Assembly (NCBI RefSeq): GCF_000327385.1
Contig: NW_008709190.1
Span: 1,782,751-1,846,750 of the forward strand
Length of the DNA: 64,000 nucleotides
Source of the DNA: Lottia gigantea
Lineage: Eukaryota > Mollusca > Gastropoda > Lottiidae
Reading direction: 5' to 3'
Shown piece after piece: positions 40,301 through 49,800 of this stretch (position 1 is the first letter of the stretch; every line of letters begins with the position of its first letter). Made by a program: the position numbers and the translations under genes. Under the pieces are notes generated by a model. It saw only the letters and a list, made by a program, of their open reading frames with translations, was not told where the DNA came from and did not search any database.

Positions 40301-43300
40301 TAATCCGCGTATAAAAATTGACCGAACCATTAACCGCCCCATGGTATGGTTGGGTAGATTAAGAGAACGAGTTTTAAGCAGGTTCTGTAATCATGCAAAA
40401 AATGTTTTTAAGATGCCTGTGTATAAAAGTATGAATCAGGTCAGCACAAGATTGCAAAAATCAAATTCGAGCAGACGAGCCTGCCTGGGCAACTTTCTTG
40501 TTGGTGATATGGATAAAGTTGGTTTAAAGTATCAACAGCAATAAAAATTATAACTCCCCAGTTCTCCACCCAAAATGTCATATCCTATTTGCATTGTATA
40601 CACGTCAGAAATTCACCAAATTGTTGGCGATTGTCCATAAAGTACCACTAAATATCCATGTCAAATATAAGGTCAAATATGGTTTGGATTGTTTGGAACC
40701 TTTTGTGTAACATATGTGACTTTTGGTTTTCTATTTCACGCCACCAGTATTTAAGTTATGTAGCATCTATTGATATTAATAATAAAACCAGATGAAAGTA
40801 TGATAAAGAGATCTATATCATCATATTGTAATAATATTGACTACAGGAATACACTAGGAAATCATCAGTGTGGTTTCTTCTGGTCAGTTATCATTTCATA
40901 CCTAATTGCTATACTCAGTACAAAAGAACCAATTTTGACCCGGAGAAATCCTTCGATGGTCTAAGTTGAAATACTTTGTATTGTGGCACTACCAAATTAT
41001 TAGTGATGCAATGGGTCGTAACTGCATTTCATACAGTTCTACACTGCAAATATTATGGGTGACTCGTTTTTATTATCATGTGACTCAAATTTGCTAAAAT
41101 ATGTACCGGTATCTCTTTAAGTAACCATTACTACAGCCACAATGGTTGAATAGCTACAATTGATCACATTATGCTGGTAAATAGGCCGGTTTTATTGAAA
41201 TAAATAAGGTTTGCCCCATCACGTATATTTTATGCATTATTTATATATTGCGACTAAATGATTTAAATGAGATGATTTGGAGTTTTACATCCTACTTTTT
41301 TGATCCTACACTGATTAGATTAATGAAGACAGATTACTTGTTTTTTGTTATCCCAGCAGTTATTTTTTTACACTGGGCCTCAGCCTAATCGCGTGAACGT
41401 TTTTTTTTTCTATTTCAGCCTATCTTACCTGCTTGACATAAGCAGTGGAAAACATAAAACCCACAAGCTTTTGCTTTTGTAGTGTGGTTCATTTTGTCAT
41501 CTGTAGTATGTACAGCCGTTCCAATGGTTTTTATTCACGGCCGATTACATCCATTTACTAACATTTTCTGTTACAATTACCACAATCAAAACGTTTCCTC
41601 CCGTGTTGAGTGAATGACATTTCACGATTATCAGCGTGAAGTCGTAGTTTTACTATAACTTTTAGTATAATTATTACACCAGCACCTGTGGGGGAAGGGC
41701 AGTTGGGATGATTCAGTGGTATGACTGTATGTATGCATGAGCCTTGTTTCATACCATTGTCTTAAGAATTGCGAATAAGAAGTATGCTGCTGTATACTAC
41801 TGCTTGGTATTTTGAGTATAAAATGTTCAGAAAACTGAATGTCACCAAACAAGAATATGTTGCACCTGCTGTATACTACTTATTGGCATTTTCGGGCTGT
41901 AATGTTCAGATCCAAATAGTGTTCATAGAACTGAATCGTCACCAAAAAAGAAATGTGTTGCATGCAACTGCTGTATACTTCTGATTGCCATTTTTGGGCT
42001 GTAATGTTCATATCGAAATACTGTTCAGAAAAACTACATCGTCACCAAACAAGAAAATGTTACAACTGTTGTATACTTCCGATTGCCATTTTTGGGCTGT
42101 AATGTTCAGAAAACTAAATCGTCACCAAACAATAAAATTATGTTGCTTGTAGATGCTGTATACTTCTGATGGGCATTTTCGGGCTGCAATGTTCAGATCT
42201 AAATAATGTTCAAAAAACTAAATCAAACAAGAATATTAGGTTGCTTGTAACTGCTGTATACTACTGATTAGCATTTTTGGGCTGTAATGTTCAGATCTAA
42301 ATAATGTTCAGAAAACTACATTATCACTAAAATAGAAATTTGTTGCTTGCAACTGCTGTGTACATCTGATTAGCATTTCCGGGGTGTAATGTTCAGATCT
42401 AAATAATGTTCAGATCTGAATAATATTCAGAAAACCAAATTATCACCAAAAAAGGAATTTGTTGCTTGCAACTGCTGAACACTACTGCTTGGCATTTTTT
42501 GGGCTGTACTGTTCAGATCTAAATAATGTTCAGAAAACTAAATCAAACAAGAATATGTTGCTTGCAGCGTTGTAAAATAATAATTTAACGTTGTACAAGT
42601 ATGTTAGTGATTATTTTTATTTGCACAATGCTATTAATGTAGCATTAGGGATCTTCTTTTTTTCTGTCTCCAAGATTTACAGTCAAAGTTGTCATGTATT
42701 AATATAAAATTTTAACATATTACATTACAAATGTAAGAAGTGTATTAACTTAAAAATATTACACCATTAGTATAAGAGTGTGAAATTTCTTTTCAACTGA
42801 TTTTGTAAGCCTATTTTCTTAGGGAAAACAAATGTAACGGAGTGGAATGACCCACATATTGCAATCGAACAGTTTTCGTTATATATAATAGATACCATTT
42901 TGCACTAACAGGTACATACGAATCTGTATCGTTCATTTGGTATCATGATCTAATTAATGCACTTATTAGTGCAAGTGTCCTTGCAAAATGCCCATGGTTG
43001 TGTAAATTTGGTACGATCTTTAAGCTGGAAATGTGTATATTATGGAGTAAGTAACACGTTAACCCTTCAGCATGTTAAGGCCCGAAAATGATAACTAAGG
43101 CGGTTACAAAACGTTGTGTGCAATAGAAATACATATCATTATTACAATTTAGGACAGACTGGACCTTTAGCCCCTCTAATAATTTCTTAATTAAAAATCA
43201 TCACCACCCTTGGTTGTACATTTAGGAAAAGTAGCTCCCCTATTTTTCCTTTACCTCATCTTCTAAACGGACGCAAAATCTATTTAACGAGAGCACATGC

Positions 43301-46300
43301 TATCATACGCCAGGTCCATCAGTTAATAGCGTACAATGAGAAATATTCAGGTATTTCAGACATCAAACAGTATTTGGCTATCATGATACGATTAGTGTAA
43401 TGTCAGAATGCCTCGATAATGTTAGATCAACTTTCTGTTATCTTTGTTCTTCCTTTCTGTAGAATAGTACATTGAATATATCTATTGAAATATATAGTTT
43501 TTTTCTATCTGTTTTGAACTTTATAACTGTCCTCTTTCCTTCTTTTCCTGAACCAGTTGTCAAAAAATCCAAGGTAACAAAGCTTTAGTTATTAGGGGAC
43601 AGTATTTGATGCGTTTCTGATGTTAAATCTGTAATTACAGAAGAATTAACTAAAGAATTTCGCGGTATTAGAGGAGGCTCTGGATCGACTGGCCATTTCC
43701 AGCTTCTCATCGGATCCGAAACGCTCATATCGACGAATTTAGTGACTACTTCCACCTGGCGGCCACTGCATACCATCGATTTACTAAATTAATTACCAAT
43801 TACCAGGTCGTGGAGCCCCTGGTTGCTCTCTGAATCTCTCAGGTCTAACAATTAAATCGCTTGAATTTTTAAAAAAATGTCTCAAGAAAATGTCACAGTA
43901 AATTAAAGTTTGGTGGCTAACTTTTCAGTATACGTTACTAAAATATTGCCATTGATATAAAATTATTGACCACCCAGCTTTAGTAGACTATTGGTACAAT
44001 ATTATTGGTCTGACACATCTGGAAAACGTCATCATATATAAAATCAACATCTCTTATACACTAAAATCTCGTTGGAATAACAATAGTTTCCATATATAAC
44101 AATAGTTAACAATGGTCATGATAACCATTTAGTATGGAAAATTCATGCTGACCCGATGTGCTAGTGGCACAATAATGTGAATGAAAATCGACACCCGGAT
44201 GTCACTTGTTACAAGCAAGTGAAACACCAGGTTAGGTGTATGCAGTCATATGATCCAGTTTTTGATCAATTTGGTCGACCAAATTTCGACGTCCTGGCAA
44301 AATGTACCACTTTCACTGCATAGCGTTATACGTCTTCTTCAGATCAACTAAGCAACAAAGTAACACGTTAAGCATCATTGCATTTAATTTCATCTGAAGC
44401 ACTTTACATTATAATCATCTGAGCCCACCAACATTTCTTAAATATCAGGTAATCAAGTAAAGAATTTACCTTATAAAAGGTAACCGTCATTATTTGTTAA
44501 GAAAACTGTCAAATTACGGTGAGTCGGTAGAGCAACTTGACCTTGTGTCGATGTAACAAGGGGCTCATAAAAGATGTTTTAAGGCTGACACTTACTGAAT
44601 TACAAAAATAGACTAAAAATGTGTCGGTAAGTTGTAAATCGTTTGAGGTAGTTATTATGAGCCTTGTTGAAAACAGCTGATGGCTCTGATTATGTGTGCG
44701 AACTTCATTAGCGTGAAAGTGTTACACGCCCAAAAACATGGCCGTTAAAGAAATCCTATAGACATACGGTAAACTTGAGTTTGTATTAAACAAGTTTCTT
44801 GTGACTATTCACTACAACATTTTTGTCAAGGTCTTTTTTTTTCAATTCAATATTAGCTGATAAGACTCCATCGATGGAGGTCGAATGACGGTTCGGTCCC
44901 GAACAGCATGTGTCCCAGAATGATGAACGTATGAAGCTTCCAATCGACATCCTTTGCAGCAACCTCATCGGTATAACTGATATTCTGATAACATTCTTAT
45001 ACTTAAATGGATGAAAGTGTCAAATTAGCAACCTTATCTTACTGCAGTTTAGTATAACAAGTATGATTAGGAATACCAGTGCGAAAAATTTTTCCAGAAC
45101 GATACAAATGTTCAAAAGCATTACGATTTAATTTGACTTCACTTAATCCTCTCAGAAATGTACAGGCCCTATTAAAATCTACAGTCAGTTAACAATTTAC
45201 TAGAAGAAATGTCTCTTTACAACCGCCACGTTAGATCAATCTACTTAAATTTTATTAAGTACACCCAAGTATAACAATTACAAACATGCATCCAAAAACT
45301 ACCTGAGGCATCAAAAGTATTTGAAAGTTACACGTGTAGACAACTAAAATATACAAACATTGAATTTTTTGTTGCAAAATCTGGCACTTCTTACAGCTTC
45401 AATATGTATACGAGAACAAAACGGTTACATCAAAATATTTCCCGGTATTTGATGTTTGTAACCACAGTAAAACTGTATAATAATTATGAATGTTTGATGT
45501 GGCTTTGAAGTGAAGTGGAAACAGAATTGCTGTAAGGAATAATCAAGTATTTTTGTCAAATTTTTCCGTAACCATAAGAAGAGGGATTATTTGCAGAAAT
45601 GATATATGCACTCTGTTATCCCAATGGGTGTACTTCCAAAAATTAACGCTTGTGAGTTATTCTGTAAAAACATTTGTGGCGCTATGGTGCCTTCCCCCAA
45701 CCTCCTCCACGTTGATATGTGTTCCTTTACAATTACCTCGATTTTGATTTTTTGTCAACAGAATAAAATTGGAGAATATGATCGTCTTCACATATGGGCC
45801 AACTAGTTAAACGGTTAAGTAGAGACGAAACCTTGGTCAAGAGGTTGAGCGAAGCAGATCATCCAAACAGAAAAGGTTTGACTTTGGTTGCTGTTATCTA
45901 TTAAAACATTGATACTCTTCAAAATTAGAATATATTTGCGGGAGCTTATCAATTATAAGTGGCATGTTACTCAGGTTGTGCTTATGTGGACCCCGGACAT
46001 CGAACCAAAATTTGGATGAGTCCTGCTGTCAGTGATGCAGGTAAAAAGGGCTGACATGGCAAAAGCGTCTAGTCGTTCGGATGGGACAATTAAAAGAGGC
46101 GTCATGTGCTACAGGCTATGCGCGTTAAAGATCACTCGACAATTGGAAATCCAAAAAGAGCAGGCTAATGCCGCTGTCCTGACAAAATTTCCCTCATTGT
46201 AACCTGCATGGCGTTGCCCGTCTTCATACGGATCAGAAAAGTAGGACGTAAAACTCCATTAATTTCATTTCATTTTTGTTCCCCTGTTGTTAACTTGTTT

Positions 46301-46814
46301 ATTTTTTCAATTTGCCAGAGACATTAGACTTCGATTCTGAGGATTAGTTTATATTCTTTAACTTTGGTCATTATTAAGCTAAGAGTTGCAATTGGTTGCA
46401 TAAGTTTCAGTTCTGGATTATATGCGATCTGTAAATGCTTTGAATATTGAATAATCTGCTTGTAGGTCATGGAGTTGGCTGGTAATATGTTTCAAATGAT
46501 ATTTTATATATGTCTTAAACATTTTAAAAATAATTAGGTATATATACGTCTGTTATATGAAATATACTTCGAACATATGTATACAATTTTGAAATAAATG
46601 GACGAATTTCCCCAGGATATGTGCAAATTGGAAATCATTGTTAGTTTGACCTATATCACCAACAAAGCAATCTACCCATTACATATATCTTATTAAAGCG
46701 CGTCGGGTTTGACATATTTTCTTTCTTTGAGGGACGTAACCTTCTTATATTACTTCACGACCTATTAAAATGCTTAGAAGGGTCGCAGGGGTTGGAGTCT
46801 TGTCGTTATTTTGT

Positions 46815-46846
<32 letters not shown>

Positions 46847-49800
46847 TCTTTCTTTCTGTGACCTTTATCACATATCTGCTTTATGGAATTTAACCATTAC
46901 AAATCCCTAAATTACCCTTTCCTTCACTTTGAATTTAAGTACGGAACCAATAATTTCAAATCTGACGTTGATCTGAACTATCGGTCGAATATTGTTTCAA
47001 TTACATGTCCAGCTACGCAATAATGTGCACGTATTCACCATGCAATATTGCACTCTGGTACCTTTATGATATTATTCTACTGTGTTTTCATTGTACACAT
47101 ATTTTAAAAGCTGTTCCGTTTAACATTATTATTCTTAATTCTAACCATTCTATTAAACCTCGGGCATATTTTCTGATGATGTTAACTTTCAAATACAATA
47201 GATGCCAACAATTTTAATATATTACTTGTGTCTGACATATACCATACAAATTCTATAGTTAAATGCTGATTTTGCAATTTAGCGACTGCATTCACTACAT
47301 ATTTTAATCCAAATTTAGTACTATGTGCCTTTAAGACTTTAAATGACATTTAGCAATTGTGAGTACGATGTATAGACACAGCTTTGTGAAACAACAATCA
47401 CTGGTTAAAGTTTTATGGAACTTTTCCCCCGTCGTCCTCAGACACAGAATGATAAGAGGTTATGGGCAAACTATATAATACTATATAAATTAATGCTTAT
47501 TATTATTAGTATACATTTAGTACTATGTGCCTTATTAGTTTAACTCAATTTTGGGAATCCATCTTTGTAGAAACCCAATCTCGACGTTTTTGGCAGCTAA
47601 ACGAGAATAAAAAAAGCAATTCTGACATAAATGTTAAGAACTAATAGTAAGGTAAATGAATAGTTGTTGTACAGATGTGCAGTGGGAATAAGTATGCTTT
47701 GGTGGTAGAATAAGAAGAAGCAAATCGTGTCAAATCGTACTGCTTCTATTTGCTACCTCAATTTCGTACTATATCGATAATTCCTCACTGGACATCGAAC
47801 CTCATCTACCATAGCTGAACAGGATAGGAAGTAGTACATTTGCATCTAATTAAAATTAGATTTTTATAGGCTTGTAAAAGTTTAATTTGACGAACATCAA
47901 CGAGGGCTGTCGTAAGACCCTCACTGAAGTGGCTATATTAAAAAAAAAAGACTTTTCTTTAAGGGACGTAACCTTCTTATATTACTTCACGGAAAAACAC
48001 GGAACGAATCCTTGGTCTAATTTTAATTAGACTGCTGGGCAATATCACTCTTTGTTATCAAATCGGATTAAGGAAACATTTCTATAGCCAAGCGCCATAG
48101 CCGTTGAAAATATCCATTATTGCCAAATCAAAAGCAGTCTTTTTGTTAATTTTTCACAAACCACTATTGTGCCTTTAGTGATACATTGCGTAACTAAATC
48201 TCTGTAACCTTAAATCCATAACGACCTATTTCGTGCACGTTATGCATATTAGACTGTTCTGTGAAAATTGATCATGGCGTCGTTTATATTAATGATACAA
48301 AACGACATCAACCTTGAACAACAAATAACTATAATACTAAGTAATATTTAAATGGTTTTTAACAAGTTTGTGGATTATTTTGAGCAATTTTACGCCCCGG
48401 CTTGATCTCTTGGGTGTTAGTATCAAACAATCGGAAAGAGCAGAAACGTGGTTGTCTTTTGTCAATGTTACGTTGAGGTATCAAATTTGCTCAAGTCATG
48501 TATTAGCTTATTATAAATCATGTGGAGGATGAGTGCTCTCATTACAGTTTACACAAGTTGGCATGGAAAACGATAATGCCATTGGGGCAAAATGTCCCTC
48601 ATTACACACTGCATATCCATTAAAGGTAAGTGACAGTATCGCAAAAACTACATGTGAGTATCCCAAGGGAACCCCAGAAGCTGCGGAGACAAATTTTCAA
48701 ATGTAGTTATGTATAACAGGTTGTCTTTTCTATTGAATGTGCCACAATTTTCATTGTTTTGGTTGATGGCTTGTACAATGCAAAGCTTTGATTAAGTTTT
48801 TCGGTTCTTCTGGTGGATAAAAGGTACTTGGGAGGATATGAGATACAAACGTTTGGGGTACTGGCAGTCCTAAAGTTATTAACCAGACAGTTAATGAATG
48901 AACTTCTAACGAAGCATTTTGATGGATAGGTGGATAGATGAGTAAACATCCTCTTTCAAATGTTGCGGAAACGCATTGCCTTGACTCGTACCCCAATTTG
49001 CCGTAGGTCTGTAAGGATCTCAGCCTGTGGTCGATGTAAAGTAATGTAGGTAAAGGAAGTCGGCTAAATGGATCCTTAACTTTGGGAGAAAGATTGGTCG
49101 AGCGACCAGCTGCTAGCTCCGGAAGAGGGAATTATAGAGCGTGGTAGCACATTTGCAATTTTGGCCAGCAGTGCCCTTTTATATCATATATATGTTTGTC
49201 AGCACGTTCGTATCACAAATTGTCTGCAGAAATAACTACCCATGAGTAAGTTAATGACTCGGATTACGATCTGAATAAGTACAAAGATCAAGTGGCTGCA
49301 TATCACACTAATGTGTGAACGTGTGTTTAATGAGTAGTAAGATTATGGACTAGACAGTATTTATAAGGATCTAAAGAACATCCTCAAGTTACTACATGTG
49401 TCGTATGAACATGTTAAACCAATAGAGTTTATAACAGAATTAAATATAATCGGGACGCATTGCAGACTATTTACTTATTGTCTCGTTTTTAATAGCTCAT
49501 ACATATGTTCATTGAATAATGTACATTGATGAAAATGAATGAAAGTGCATTAGAGTACATATTTTAAATAATTTTGTGTTTTAAATGTTAAAAGTTTCTC
49601 GTGTGGTTTATTTTAAAATTAAACTTCCGTGTCAATAAATTGATTTGGTGACCTTTTCTACGTTTGTTTTTTTAAGAAACCATCTACTATCACCAAAGGT
49701 TTACGATGAAATAGAGGACATAGAACAATACAAGGCGACATCCCAGATTTTTTACTTTACTTATGAATTACTTAATATTACCGACTTGTATTTATCTGTG

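Noticed and set aside
43585-43850. Possible extra collagen exon in intron 1 (frame with [10 protein letters not shown] and a 63-codon open frame beside it)
   Set aside because: No supporting phase chain is needed here, since the signal exon joins directly to the TSPN exon, and there is no domain similarity.
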